58,476 nucleotides of DNA from Sulfuriflexus sp032250955 (GCF_032250955.1 NZ_JAVVES010000007.1:1-58476), one strand, 5' to 3'; counted from the stretch's first letter, positions 32,289-40,908 are shown. Numbers and translations are program-made. Notes: generated by a model from the letters alone, not told the origin.

Positions 32289-32294
32289 TATAAT
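32289..32294 (+). promoter_or_regulatory. Putative -10 element of the purEK promoter
   Basis: A perfect TATAAT lies 62 bp before the purE start codon. No good -35 hexamer is seen 16-18 bp upstream, so activation or an extended contact may be needed. Position fits transcription of purE-purK separately from rsmA. Confidence 0.4.
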
Positions 32295-32355
32295 TGCGGT
32301 TTAGCCATTTGCACGGCGGCGAAGTAGCGGCCTCGCATCAACCGGAGAGCAAAAC

Positions 32356-32856
32356 ATGCAGCCATTAGTGGGCATCATCATGGGTTCCACCTCTGACTGG
32401 GAAACAATGAAATACACCACCGAGGCGCTCGAGGCGCTCGGCATCGCCTACGAGGCAGAGGTCGTTTCGGCCCACCGGACTCCGGACAAGCTGTTTGCCT
32501 ATGCCGAGGCCGCCGCAGGGCGTGGCATTGAGATCATCATCGCCGGTGCTGGCGGCGCCGCCCACCTGCCGGGTATGGCCGCGGCGAAGACTATCCTGCC
32601 CGTACTCGGTGTGCCGATTCAATCCAAAGCCCTCAATGGCATGGATTCATTGCTTTCCATTGCGCAGATGCCGGCCGGGATCCCCGTCGGCACCCTCGCC
32701 ATCGGCAAGGCCGGCGCCACCAATGCCGCCCTGCTCGCGGCTGCCATGCTTGGCAACAAATACGGCGAGATCCGCGAGGCCCTCGAGGCCTACCGTAGCG
32801 CGCAGACAGAACGCGTGCTCAAAAACCCGAACCCCAAGAACGGCAACGGCGAATGA
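32356..32856 (+). CDS. purE: N5-carboxyaminoimidazole ribonucleotide mutase
   Basis: PurE (class I) rearranges N5-CAIR to CAIR in purine synthesis. The 166-residue protein contains the active-site motifs GSTSDWETM, SAHRTPDKLF and the GAGGAAHLPGM loop. A C-terminal Asn/Lys-rich tail (KNPNPKNGNGE) is slightly longer than usual. The stop overlaps the purK ATG as ATGA. Confidence 0.97.
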   Translation: MQPLVGIIMGSTSDWETMKYTTEALEALGIAYEAEVVSAHRTPDKLFAYAEAAAGRGIEIIIAGAGGAAHLPGMAAAKTILPVLGVPIQSKALNGMDSLLSIAQMPAGIPVGTLAIGKAGATNAALLAAAMLGNKYGEIREALEAYRSAQTERVLKNPNPKNGNGE

Positions 32857-33926
32857 AAATAGGTGTCCTCGGTGGCGGGCAGCTGGCCCGCATGTTGTCA
32901 CTGGCCGGCACCCCGCTCGGCGTCGACTTCGTGTTTCTCTGCCAGGCCCACGATGCCTGTGCCGCAACCGTGGGTGAACACCTGCATGCCCGCTTTGATG
33001 ACAAGGCGGCGCTCGAGCAACTCGCCACGCAAGTTGACCTCCTCACTTACGAATTCGAAAGCGTGCCTGCCGAGTCTGTCGAATACCTGGGCAGCCGGCT
33101 ACCGGTTTACCCGCCGCCCGGGGCGCTGGCCACGGCACGGGACCGTTGGCACGAGAAAACCCTGTTTAATGAACTGGGGATAAAGACGGCCGACTTCATC
33201 AACCTGAACAGCTTCGAGGATCTGCAGCAGGCCGTGCCGCGCATCGGCCTGCCGGCGATCATCAAGACCCGCACCGAGGGTTACGATGGCAAAGGCCAGC
33301 GCCTTATCCGCGACGAGAGCGAGCTGGCTGCGGCATGGGAGGCCATGCTCGATGTCCCTGCAATCATCGAGGCTTTCGTCCCGTTTGCCCGCGAGGTTTC
33401 GATCATTGCCGCGCGCAGCGTCTCTGGCGAACTGGCCTTTTACCCGCTGACCGAAAACGAACATCGCGACGGCATCCTGCGCAAGTCCACTGCGCTGGCC
33501 AATGACCCGATGCAGGGACTGGCCGAGTCTTATGCCCGACGCCTGCTCGAACACCTCGACTATGTCGGCGTGCTCGCCATCGAGTTTTTCCAGGTCGGTG
33601 ATGAATTACTCGTTAACGAGATGGCGCCGCGCGTGCACAACTCCGGGCACTGGACCATCGAGGGTGCCGAGACCAGCCAGTTTGAAAATCACATCCGCGC
33701 CATCCTCGACTGGCCACTCGGTTCCACTGCCCTGCGCGGCCATGCCGTGATGCTGAACCTGATCGGCGACCTCCCCGACAGCAAAAAAATCCTCGCCCAG
33801 CCACATGCGCACCTGCACCTGTACGGCAAGGACGAGCGCCCCGGCCGCAAGGTAGGGCATATTACAATCTGTGCGGAGAATGAAGCCGAGGTGAACGCCT
33901 GCATCGAGGCGATCGGGCCAGTTTGA
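32853..33926 (+). CDS. purK: N5-carboxyaminoimidazole ribonucleotide synthase
   Basis: PurK makes N5-CAIR from AIR, bicarbonate and ATP, the substrate of PurE. The 357-residue ATP-grasp enzyme begins KIGVLGGGQLARML and shows KTRTEGYDGKGQ (ATP-binding loop), EAFVPFAREVSIIAARS and the metal-binding NEMAPRVHNSGHWT. It is coupled to purE. An intergenic element with terminal inverted repeats starts three bases after its stop. Confidence 0.97.
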   Translation: MKIGVLGGGQLARMLSLAGTPLGVDFVFLCQAHDACAATVGEHLHARFDDKAALEQLATQVDLLTYEFESVPAESVEYLGSRLPVYPPPGALATARDRWHEKTLFNELGIKTADFINLNSFEDLQQAVPRIGLPAIIKTRTEGYDGKGQRLIRDESELAAAWEAMLDVPAIIEAFVPFAREVSIIAARSVSGELAFYPLTENEHRDGILRKSTALANDPMQGLAESYARRLLEHLDYVGVLAIEFFQVGDELLVNEMAPRVHNSGHWTIEGAETSQFENHIRAILDWPLGSTALRGHAVMLNLIGDLPDSKKILAQPHAHLHLYGKDERPGRKVGHITICAENEAEVNACIEAIGPV

Positions 33927-33928
33927 TT

Positions 33929-34231
33929 TTTAAAAGCCCAACGCAGAGGCGCGGAGACGCAAAGGTCGCAGAGTAACTTCAGAATAACCCGATTTTGTCT
34001 ATTCAGATATGGCGACTCTTACCGCGAAGGACGCCAGGTATCGCAAAGTAACTGAAAAACCTTGGCGTAACTTCGCGTACTTTGCGGTTGAATATTTTAA
34101 TCGACAGGATTATAAGAAATTAAAATTACGGCGCTAACAACACTGCGCTAATCCTGTAAATACTGTCCAATATTTTTTAGATTTATCTTTGTGTTCTCTG
34201 CGCCTTCGCGTCTCTGCGTTGGGCTTTTAAA
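33929..34231. mobile_element. MITE-like element with 20-bp terminal inverted repeats
   Basis: Perfect 20-bp inverted repeats TTTAAAAGCCCAACGCAGAG bound this 303-bp segment (33929-33948 and, inverted, 34212-34231). The arms continue as imperfect repeats rich in GCGGAGACGC/CGCAAAG units, and the interior holds a second imperfect inverted pair (CCGCGAAGGACGCC near 34023 and GGCGTAACTTCGCG near 34063). There is no coding frame. Similar CGCAGAGGCGC arrays recur in proteobacterial genomes. It fills the space between the convergent purK and aminotransferase genes almost completely; no target-site duplication is obvious. It may be a non-autonomous element or act as a terminator. Confidence 0.65.
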
Positions 34232-34233
34232 TA

Positions 34234-35349
34234 TTACCCAAGTGCTTTCAGGATCGTATCGGCCATACGTTCGACGTGTTCCATCTTCATGGCCGGGTAG
34301 ACCGGCAGGGACAGGGCTTCGGTGCTGGCCTTGTCGCAGACCGGCAGGTCGCCGACTTTGTAACCCAGCGGTTTGTAAATTTCCTGCAAATGCAGGCCCA
34401 GCGGGTAACACAGCGAGCTCGGGCAACCATTGTCGTTCATGACCGCGCGCACACGATCGCGCTCCGGCATACGCACCGTGTAGAGATTAAAGGCATGACC
34501 GCCGTCAGCCGGCAAGGTCGGGGCCATGACCGCGCTGCCGGCAAATAGCTCGGTATAGCGGGCGGCGATGGCGCGGCGGCTGGCCACATCGTCATCGAGC
34601 TTGCGCAGCTTGATGCGCAACAGCGCCGCCTGGATCTCATCGAGGCGACTGTTATAACCGACCGTATCGTGCATAAACGGCGCGCTGGCACCGTGGTTAC
34701 GCAGCTTCTTGAGTTTTTCAACAACCGCTTCGTCGTCGGTGGTGATCACGCCGCCATCACCGTAACAACCCAGCACCTTGGTCGGGTAGAAACTGAAGCC
34801 ACCAGCGGTGCCAAGACTGCCGACGCGCTTGCCGCCGACATCGGCACCATAGGCCTGGGCGGCATCTTCGATAACAGCAAGGTTATGTTCTTTGGCGATC
34901 GCGTTCAGTTCCAGCATGCGCGCCGGGTGACCAAAGATATGTACCGGCAGAATCGCCCGGGTCTTGTCGGTGATCTTTGCCTTGACACTGGCCGGGTCGA
35001 GTGTGAAACAGTCCTCGAGGATATCGGCAAACACAGGCGTGGCGCCGGCGAGGCTGATGACCTCGGCGGTGGCATAAAAAGTATATGGTGTGGTGATGAC
35101 CTCGTCACCAGGGCCAATGTCGAGCGCCCGCAAGGACAACAACAGTGCATCGGTACCGTTGGCGACGCCGACGGAGAACTTCGTGCCGACATGCGCGGCG
35201 AGTTCTTTCTCGAAGGCCTGCTCGTTCGGGCCGAGGATATAGGCCCCGCGCTGGCCGGTCTCGTGAATGGCGGCAAACCATTCCTTTTCGAGCGCGTTAT
35301 ATTCTCCGGAAAGATCCAGAAACGGGATGGGATCGTTTACGCCAGACAT
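34234..35349 (-). CDS. DegT/DnrJ/EryC1/StrS sugar aminotransferase (GnnB-like)
   Basis: This 371-residue PLP-dependent enzyme aminates a nucleotide-linked keto-sugar. Family motifs include FLDLSGEYNAL, GVANGTDALLLSLRA, EDAAQAYGA and the cofactor lysine in SFYPTKVLGCYGDGG. It overlaps the upstream Gfo/Idh/MocA oxidoreductase by 13 bp, so the pair probably oxidises and then transaminates one sugar nucleotide. The oxidoreductase most resembles UDP-GlcNAc 3-dehydrogenase GnnA, so this would be GnnB, making UDP-2,3-diamino-glucose for lipid A with amide-linked 3-acyl chains. A WbpE-like role in O-antigen synthesis is the alternative. Confidence 0.82.
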   Translation of the reverse strand: MSGVNDPIPFLDLSGEYNALEKEWFAAIHETGQRGAYILGPNEQAFEKELAAHVGTKFSVGVANGTDALLLSLRALDIGPGDEVITTPYTFYATAEVISLAGATPVFADILEDCFTLDPASVKAKITDKTRAILPVHIFGHPARMLELNAIAKEHNLAVIEDAAQAYGADVGGKRVGSLGTAGGFSFYPTKVLGCYGDGGVITTDDEAVVEKLKKLRNHGASAPFMHDTVGYNSRLDEIQAALLRIKLRKLDDDVASRRAIAARYTELFAGSAVMAPTLPADGGHAFNLYTVRMPERDRVRAVMNDNGCPSSLCYPLGLHLQEIYKPLGYKVGDLPVCDKASTEALSLPVYPAMKMEHVERMADTILKALG

Positions 35350-36284
35350 GCAGTCATTTTCTCCTTGATGATATGAGCGACACGCACGGCCTCGAGGGCG
35401 ATGCGCCCGGTAACCAGCGGTGTGCCGTTATTTTGTACGGTGTCGATAAAGGCCTCGAGCTCGGTATTCAGCGGCAGGCGCGGTTCAATATCGAGTTCTT
35501 CGGTGACAATCCTCGGCCACTGCTCGCCGTCGGCGGGCGGCCTGGTCGTCGCCATCGTGATTTGTTGATTGGTGTAATCCAGCCCGTAGTAATGCTGCTG
35601 CTCAAAGATACGGATGCGGCGTTGCTGCTTGGTTGAGACGCGGCTGGCCGTCACATTCGCCACCGCGCCGCTTTCAAACTCAAGGCGCACATTGGCGATA
35701 TCGATGTGGTCGGTGATCACGGGTGTACCGTTGGCCGAGATACTCGTGATCGGCGAGTTGACCAGCGACATAACGATATCGATATCGTGGATCATCAGAT
35801 CGGTGACCACATCGACATCGGTCGCGCGCGCGACGAAGGGACCGATACGGGTCACCTCGAGGAAGCGCGGGTTTTCGATACGCTCGGCCAGGGCCATGAC
35901 TCCGCCATTGAAACGTTCGAGATGCCCGACCTGAAACACGACACCGGACTTTTCGGCGTGCTCGACCAGCGCCAGGGATTCCTCGTAAGTCGGGGCCAAC
36001 GGCTTTTCCATGAGCATATGGATGCCGGCATCAAGAAAGGGTCTGGCCATCTCCAGGTGCAGGGAGGTGGGCACGACGATACTGACCGCATCGACCTTGC
36101 CAATGAGCTCGGCCGGTTCGGTATAGGCGGCGCAGCCGTGGGCGGCGGCGACCTTCTCGGCCGTGGCCGGGTCGGCATCAACCACGCCGACCAGCTCGAC
36201 GTTGTCCATGTTCGAATAGATTTTTGCGTGGATATTGCCCAGGTAACCGACGCCCACAACGCCGACTCGGATAGGTGATGGCAT
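35337..36284 (-). CDS. Gfo/Idh/MocA oxidoreductase (GnnA-like, UDP-GlcNAc 3-dehydrogenase candidate)
   Basis: This 315-residue NAD(P)-dependent dehydrogenase has the Rossmann start VGVVGVGYLGNIHAKIY, the EKPLAPTYEE motif and QVGHLERFNGGV, followed by an LMIHDIDIVMSLV catalytic segment. The overall pattern matches GnnA-like enzymes found in lipid A clusters of other bacteria, and not WbpB (from memory). It is the first of two overlapping genes with the aminotransferase. No acyltransferase or other LPS gene is adjacent, so substrate assignment remains inference. Confidence 0.8.
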   Translation of the reverse strand: MPSPIRVGVVGVGYLGNIHAKIYSNMDNVELVGVVDADPATAEKVAAAHGCAAYTEPAELIGKVDAVSIVVPTSLHLEMARPFLDAGIHMLMEKPLAPTYEESLALVEHAEKSGVVFQVGHLERFNGGVMALAERIENPRFLEVTRIGPFVARATDVDVVTDLMIHDIDIVMSLVNSPITSISANGTPVITDHIDIANVRLEFESGAVANVTASRVSTKQQRRIRIFEQQHYYGLDYTNQQITMATTRPPADGEQWPRIVTEELDIEPRLPLNTELEAFIDTVQNNGTPLVTGRIALEAVRVAHIIKEKMTACLA

Positions 36285-36417
36285 GAAAAAATGCTCTAAA
36301 AAATCAAGAAACCGTCTGCAGGGCGAGGTCTGAACCGCCCAGCCACCCCCGTTGGGTGACTAAAGGCGGGTATTTTAGCATTGCTTGGAAAATTCTGCCT
36401 GTTCTGTGGGAAATAGC

Positions 36418-36894
36418 CTACCAGCGATTGCTCAGGCCGAAATACAGCAGCGGCTTGTTGGTGAGCGCCTCCGGGTTTCCGGCCTCGATTCCCAGGCTCA
36501 TGCCGAAATGGCGGTATTGCTGCTTGACGACGACACCGAACTGACGGCGCTCAGGCGCTGTGTCATGCAGGGAGGCTCCGGACAGGCCATAAACCTGATC
36601 TGTACCGAGTAAGGCACGGCGCGTGTAGTACCAGACCATGCCGAGGTCCGGGCGCTCTTCACTGGACAGGCGCAAGGCGGTGCGATGAGGGAGGGTCCGC
36701 TCGGCGGTGTCGCCCATCCATTGCGAACAGCCCTGCCACTCGCCAATCGCCTCGCCACAACCGTTCTCGGCATTCAAACTGATGCCCCAGTACGCCTTGT
36801 CGGCCGCATTCACGGTTGCCGTGAGCAATATGCCCAGGCATACAAAAACCGTGACCGCGAATAATAAATCCGGCTTCGATTTGCGTCTGTACAT
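36418..36894 (-). CDS. Secreted hypothetical protein, possibly outer-membrane associated
   Basis: This 158-residue protein has a basic N terminus (MYRRKSK) and a signal peptide (cleavage near residue 30 after VNA). The mature part has alternating polar and aromatic stretches (MVWYYTRRALLG, QYRHFGMSLGIEAG, LLYFGLSNRW) and ends in an aromatic residue, as many small outer-membrane barrels do. A Cys pair (GCGEAIGEWQGC) may form a disulfide. AAGGAGG precedes the ATG at 36894; the frame is open further upstream but without a start signal. No family recognised. Confidence 0.65.
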   Translation of the reverse strand: MYRRKSKPDLLFAVTVFVCLGILLTATVNAADKAYWGISLNAENGCGEAIGEWQGCSQWMGDTAERTLPHRTALRLSSEERPDLGMVWYYTRRALLGTDQVYGLSGASLHDTAPERRQFGVVVKQQYRHFGMSLGIEAGNPEALTNKPLLYFGLSNRW

Positions 36895-37403
36895 GCTTGC
36901 CTCCTTACCCACACCGGTGGGATGCCTGGCGCATATTCTCCATATCCTGCACTTTTCTTCCGCGATGGTCGTCACAGCAAAAATGGACCTGGCGCACATT
37001 CCGGGGACTACATTGCGTGCGCCTCTAATCATCGTATCGGCGCCACGCCAGCCGGCTAAAGAACCCATCTCTGGAACTGTGACCTGGTGCACACTGGAAT
37101 GATGATTGCGGATTGATGATTGATGATTGATGAATTCACCTGTTTTTTCTGCCAGAACAGGAGATTCCGTGCGCCGCACGTGCTTTCCCGATATTCGGGA
37201 TCTTCGCCTTGTTTTTCAATCATCATTCATCAATCCGCAATCATCAATCCGTCAGTCCGTCAGTCCGTCCCGACGCTTCATACCTCAAAAAACCTGTCAT
37301 TTTTTCAGAAAGTTATGCCCCTCCTCCATTGGGCTATTCAATCCGTCGTCCGGGCAGGGTATCCTTCGTCTGACAGAATCTCGCCCACCAGCAGGTAGCA
37401 AGC
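36895..37403. other. Intergenic region upstream of apaG
   Basis: This 509-bp region between two divergent genes has no convincing coding frame. It contains a long imperfect inverted repeat (37096-37250), listed separately, and three tandem GTCAGTCC-like units at 37251-37270. Promoters for apaG and for the secreted protein must lie here, but none stands out. Confidence 0.5.
37096..37250. repeat. ATGATTG-type inverted repeat, copy 1
   Basis: The left arm starts GATGATTGCGGATTGATGA (37101-37119) and its exact reverse complement lies at 37227-37245. With one mismatch the match extends to about 30 bp. The left arm is further built from tandem GATGATT units. The 20 bp at 37096 recur with one mismatch at 51505-51524, so this is a dispersed intergenic repeat family with at least two copies here. 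Confidence 0.7.
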
Positions 37404-37787
37404 ATGACTTTTGAGTCAGATCACAATATTCATATCGACGTTGAGACCGATTATATCCCTGAGCAATCCCTGCCTGAGGCCAATCGCTACGTCTTCACTT
37501 ACACGGTTACCATCCGCAATGACGGCAAGGTTCCGGCGCGCCTGATCGCCCGCCACTGGGTGATCAACCATGCCAATGGCAAGGTCGAGGAAGTCCGTGG
37601 CGAAGGCGTCATCGGCGAGCAGCCCTATATGCGGCCCGGCGAAGGTTTCCGCTATACGAGCGGCACGGTGCTGGAGACCCCTTACGGCGATATGACCGGA
37701 AGTTACCAGATGCTCGCCGATGACGGCGCGGAATTCGACGCCGAGATCCCGGCCTTTTCACTGACCACGCCCAATACCCTGCATTAA
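37404..37787 (+). CDS. apaG: ApaG (Co2+/Mg2+ efflux-associated protein)
   Basis: This 127-residue protein folds as a single fibronectin-III-like beta-sandwich. Recognised by YVFTYTVTIRNDGKVPARLIARHWVI, GEGVIGEQPYMRPGEGFRYTSG and TPYGDMTGSYQM. It affects cobalt and magnesium handling in Salmonella; its molecular role is unclear. It precedes apaH with a one-base overlap (TAATG), the classical pair. Confidence 0.95.
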   Translation: MTFESDHNIHIDVETDYIPEQSLPEANRYVFTYTVTIRNDGKVPARLIARHWVINHANGKVEEVRGEGVIGEQPYMRPGEGFRYTSGTVLETPYGDMTGSYQMLADDGAEFDAEIPAFSLTTPNTLH

Positions 37788-38614
37788 TGGCGAGTTACGC
37801 CATTGGCGACATCCAGGGTTGCCTGCACGAACTGCAGCGTCTACTTGAGCACATCCATTTTGACCCGGCGAATGATCGACTCTGGTTTGTGGGCGATCTT
37901 GTAAACCGTGGCCCCGACTCGAGTGGCGTGCTGCGTTTTATCAAGGCTCTCGGCGAGCGGGCCAGCATCGTGCTCGGCAACCACGATCTGCACCTGCTGG
38001 CCGTCGCCGAGGGCCACATGAAGTATGCAAAACAAGACAACCTGCGGGATGTCCTCGAGGCTGAAGATCGGGATGAACTGCTGCACTGGCTGCGGCATCT
38101 GCCTCTGCTGCACCATGATGCACAACTCGGGATAACCATGGTGCATGCCGGCCTGCCGCCACAATGGGATCTGGCCACTGCCCGTGCCTGTGCACAGGAG
38201 GTTGAAGGCGCACTGCAGGGTTCGGACTACGTGGACTTTCTTGAGCACATGTACGGTAACCTGCCCGATCGCTGGGATGAACAGCTCGGCGGCATTGAGC
38301 GCCTGCGCTTTATCACCAACTGCTTCAGCCGCCTGCGCTACTGCGACGCGCAAGGCCGCCTGGCGCTGGATGAAAAAGGCCCGCCCGGCAGTCAGCCGGC
38401 CGGCTACCGACCCTGGTTCGAACTCGAAGACCGTCGTTCACGCAACGACACGATTATCTTCGGTCACTGGTCAAGCCTCGGCTTTGTCGACACTGACAAT
38501 GTCTATGGTCTCGACACCGGTTGCCTGTGGGGGGATTCCCTTACCGCCCTGCGCCTTGAAGACCGTCAGCCTTTCAGCATCGACTGCCCGGGGGCTCGCA
38601 AGCCGGATAAATAA
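37787..38614 (+). CDS. apaH: Symmetrical bis(5'-nucleosyl)-tetraphosphatase
   Basis: ApaH hydrolyses Ap4A to two ADP and also removes Np4 caps from RNA under stress. The 275-residue calcineurin-like phosphoesterase has the metal-binding motifs YAIGDIQGC, VGDLVNRGPDS, LGNHDLHLL, MVHAGLPPQWD and FGHWSSLG. The gene ends 18 bp before the convergent folA. Confidence 0.96.
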   Translation: MASYAIGDIQGCLHELQRLLEHIHFDPANDRLWFVGDLVNRGPDSSGVLRFIKALGERASIVLGNHDLHLLAVAEGHMKYAKQDNLRDVLEAEDRDELLHWLRHLPLLHHDAQLGITMVHAGLPPQWDLATARACAQEVEGALQGSDYVDFLEHMYGNLPDRWDEQLGGIERLRFITNCFSRLRYCDAQGRLALDEKGPPGSQPAGYRPWFELEDRRSRNDTIIFGHWSSLGFVDTDNVYGLDTGCLWGDSLTALRLEDRQPFSIDCPGARKPDK

Positions 38615-38632
38615 GCCAGCGGTTTCCAGGGA

Positions 38633-39121
38633 TTATTTTTCGAGGATCATAAACGTACAGGCATACGGGTTCTTGTCATCGGCCGCGTGTTCCTCGCGGC
38701 TGATCTCCTTCCAGTCATAGCCCTCATAGTCAGGGAACCAGGCATCGCCTGCAAAGCGACCATGCACGCGCGTTAGATAGAAACGATCCGCGCGCGGCAG
38801 CATCTGGGCATAAAAAGACGCCCCGCCGATGATCATGACCTCGCCGGCATCGCCGGCCGCGGCCAGCGCCGCATTGATATCATGGACAATGATGGCGTCA
38901 GCTTCAGGCTGATAGTCTTTATCCCGGGTAATGACGATATTGGTTCGATCCGGCAAAGTCCGCCCACCGAAAGACTCGAATGTCTTGCGCCCCATGATGA
39001 CGGGCTTGCCCAGGGTATGTTTACGGAACCACCGCATATCAACCGGCAGCTTCCAGGGCAGGGTATTATCGATGCCGATCACGCGGTCATCGGCCATTGC
39101 GGCGATCAGGGATATTTTCAT
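38633..39121 (-). CDS. folA: Dihydrofolate reductase
   Basis: FolA reduces dihydrofolate with NADPH, restoring the cofactor used by ThyA, which is encoded 2 kb away. The 162-residue enzyme starts MKISLIAAMADDRVIG and has LPWKLPVDMRWFRKHT (catalytic Asp at VDM), the NADPH-binding MGRKTFES and IIGGASFYAQ, and the Thr in YLTRVHG. It converges on apaH, in the chromosomal neighbourhood usual for gammaproteobacteria. Confidence 0.96.
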   Translation of the reverse strand: MKISLIAAMADDRVIGIDNTLPWKLPVDMRWFRKHTLGKPVIMGRKTFESFGGRTLPDRTNIVITRDKDYQPEADAIIVHDINAALAAAGDAGEVMIIGGASFYAQMLPRADRFYLTRVHGRFAGDAWFPDYEGYDWKEISREEHAADDKNPYACTFMILEK

Positions 39122-39199
39122 GTCTTGTGTCTTGAATAATTGAATTTGAAACCCGGCGGCTCCTCGCCAGCCGGCCAGACTATGCTAAGATGAATAACC

Positions 39200-39997
39200 A
39201 TGAGCAGTGTAGCAATAGAACAATTACAAGTCCTGCTGGTGGAACCCTCTTCGGCCCAACGCCGCATCATCGAGTCCTATCTGCGCCAGTTGCGAGTCGA
39301 ACACATCCACTTGATGCCGCAGGCACAACAGGCCCTGGAATACATCCGCGAACATCCGCAGCCCGACCTGCTCATCAGCGCCATGCACCTGCCCGATATG
39401 ACCGGCACCGAACTGTTACAGCAGCTCCGTAACGGCGGGCAGCATGCCGACACACCGTTCATGCTCATCTCCAGTGAAACCCATTACCGCTACCTGGAAC
39501 CCATCCGCCAGGCTGGCGCCATTGCCATCCTGCCGAAACCCTTCGAACTCGAGCAGTTGCGCACGGCCCTGTATTCAACCCTGGATTATTTTGACCCCGG
39601 CGACCTGCAGACACGTTCCATCGCCAATGAGGACCTGAACGTCCTGCTTGTCGATGACAGCAGCCTGTCGCGGCGTCACCTGGTGAACATCCTGCGTTCG
39701 ATGGGCATCGAGAACATCACCGAGGCCGAGAACGGCCAACAGGCGTTTGAACTGGTGCAGGCCAATTACTATGATCTGATTGTCACTGACCTGTACATGC
39801 CGGAGATGGATGGCAAGGAACTGGTCGAACAGGTACGACAGAACAGCCAGCAGGCCAGTGTGCCGATCCTCATGGTCTCCAGTGAACAGGATGAGAGCCG
39901 GCTGGCCGTGGTCCAGCAGGCCGGTGTTACCGCCGTCTGTGACAAACCCTTCGAACCGAAAAACATCAAGCAATTGATCGAGAAAATGCTCGACTAG
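39200..39997 (+). CDS. Tandem receiver-domain protein: pseudo-receiver plus canonical receiver
   Basis: This 265-residue protein consists of two CheY-like domains and nothing else. The second (about 145-265) is complete: LLVDDSSLSRR, phosphoacceptor Asp in IVTDLYMPEMDG, MVSSE and CDKPFEP. The first (about 8-125) keeps the fold but has Glu-Pro instead of the acidic pair (LLVEPSS) and Ala61 where the phosphoacceptor Asp should be (LLISAMHLPDMTG), while its Lys (LPKPF) remains. The first domain therefore cannot be phosphorylated normally and may bind a partner. No kinase or output domain is adjacent, so it probably acts as a CheY-like shuttle. Confidence 0.82.
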   Translation: MSSVAIEQLQVLLVEPSSAQRRIIESYLRQLRVEHIHLMPQAQQALEYIREHPQPDLLISAMHLPDMTGTELLQQLRNGGQHADTPFMLISSETHYRYLEPIRQAGAIAILPKPFELEQLRTALYSTLDYFDPGDLQTRSIANEDLNVLLVDDSSLSRRHLVNILRSMGIENITEAENGQQAFELVQANYYDLIVTDLYMPEMDGKELVEQVRQNSQQASVPILMVSSEQDESRLAVVQQAGVTAVCDKPFEPKNIKQLIEKMLD

Positions 39998-40001
39998 CTG
40001 T

Positions 40002-40862
40002 TCAGAACAACAGCAACGACATCTTCCGCCGGTACTCGACCGTCAACGGGTTCTCCGGCCCCAGCATTTCAAACAAGCGTAACAGCCCCATGCGCCCGGC
40101 ATCCTCATTATAGGCACGGTCACGCTTCATGATTTCGAGTAACTGCTCAAGGGCCGCGACATAGTTACCCTGGCTGACGTACACGGCACTCAATTGCTCC
40201 CGCGCCTCGCAGTCATCAGGGTCGGCCTCGACGCGTGCCAGTAATGTCTCGGCCTGCATACCGTTCCCAAGCCGGGCGAGTATCTCGAGTTGTGCCTTGA
40301 TCGCCGCGATCTCCGGCAGCGTCCGCATCTCCGCCGGCAGGTTCTGTATAAAGGCCTGCAAGGTGTCAGTTTGTTTGTGCTCAAGCAGGACACGCGCATA
40401 GGTCGTCTGCACGCGCGGGTTATCCGGGTCCGACTCCGCGGCCTCGCGCATATGCTCGATGGCCGCCTCGATATTGCCCTGCTCGTACTCGGCGACCGCG
40501 GCGGCCAGCATCGCATCCGACTCACGCTGCAGGTAGTTGTCCAGCTTGGCGAGGATTTCGGACTCGGGCAGAGCCCCGGTAAACTCGTCCACAACCTCGC
40601 CGTTCACGAACAGCTTCACGGTCGGCAGGCTGCGTACACCGTACTGCTGGACAAGCGCCTGTTGTTCGTCACTGTTGACCTTGGCCAGTACCAGCTGGCC
40701 GGCAAAGTCGGCGGCGATCTTGTGCAGAACAGGGATGAGACTCTGGCATGGCTGGCACCACTCGGCCCAGAAATCGACCAGCACCGGCAGCTTGTGCGAA
40801 TTCTCAACTACAACGCTCTCGAAATTGCTCTCTTCAACATCAAAGATATAAACATCGGACAT
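40002..40862 (-). CDS. cnoX: Thioredoxin-domain co-chaperone with TPR-like C terminus (CnoX/YbbN)
   Basis: This 286-residue protein has an N-terminal thioredoxin domain (about 1-110) with the active site WCQPC, the cis-Pro segment RSLPTVKLF and a C-terminal region of helical TPR-like repeats (about 120-286). E. coli CnoX (YbbN) lacks the dithiol and works as a chaperedoxin with GroEL; here both active-site cysteines are kept, so redox activity is likely. It converges with the tandem receiver gene (4 bp between stops). Homologues without redox activity are commonly annotated as YbbN. Confidence 0.87.
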   Translation of the reverse strand: MSDVYIFDVEESNFESVVVENSHKLPVLVDFWAEWCQPCQSLIPVLHKIAADFAGQLVLAKVNSDEQQALVQQYGVRSLPTVKLFVNGEVVDEFTGALPESEILAKLDNYLQRESDAMLAAAVAEYEQGNIEAAIEHMREAAESDPDNPRVQTTYARVLLEHKQTDTLQAFIQNLPAEMRTLPEIAAIKAQLEILARLGNGMQAETLLARVEADPDDCEAREQLSAVYVSQGNYVAALEQLLEIMKRDRAYNEDAGRMGLLRLFEMLGPENPLTVEYRRKMSLLLF

Positions 40863-40908
40863 GGTATATGTCGGGCCTCCGGGGCAGGGTCAGGTTAAAA
40901 CGTCGTCG

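Noticed and set aside
35337..36284. Assignment of the oxidoreductase as WbpB
   Set aside because: The Rossmann start and the EKPLAPTYEE/GHLERFNGGV pattern differ clearly from WbpB as I remember it; the GnnA-like pattern fits better.
37101..37270. A CRISPR-like array in the apaG upstream region
   Set aside because: The units are short GATGATT and GTCAGTCC tandem or inverted repeats without constant spacers; no cas genes are in the window.
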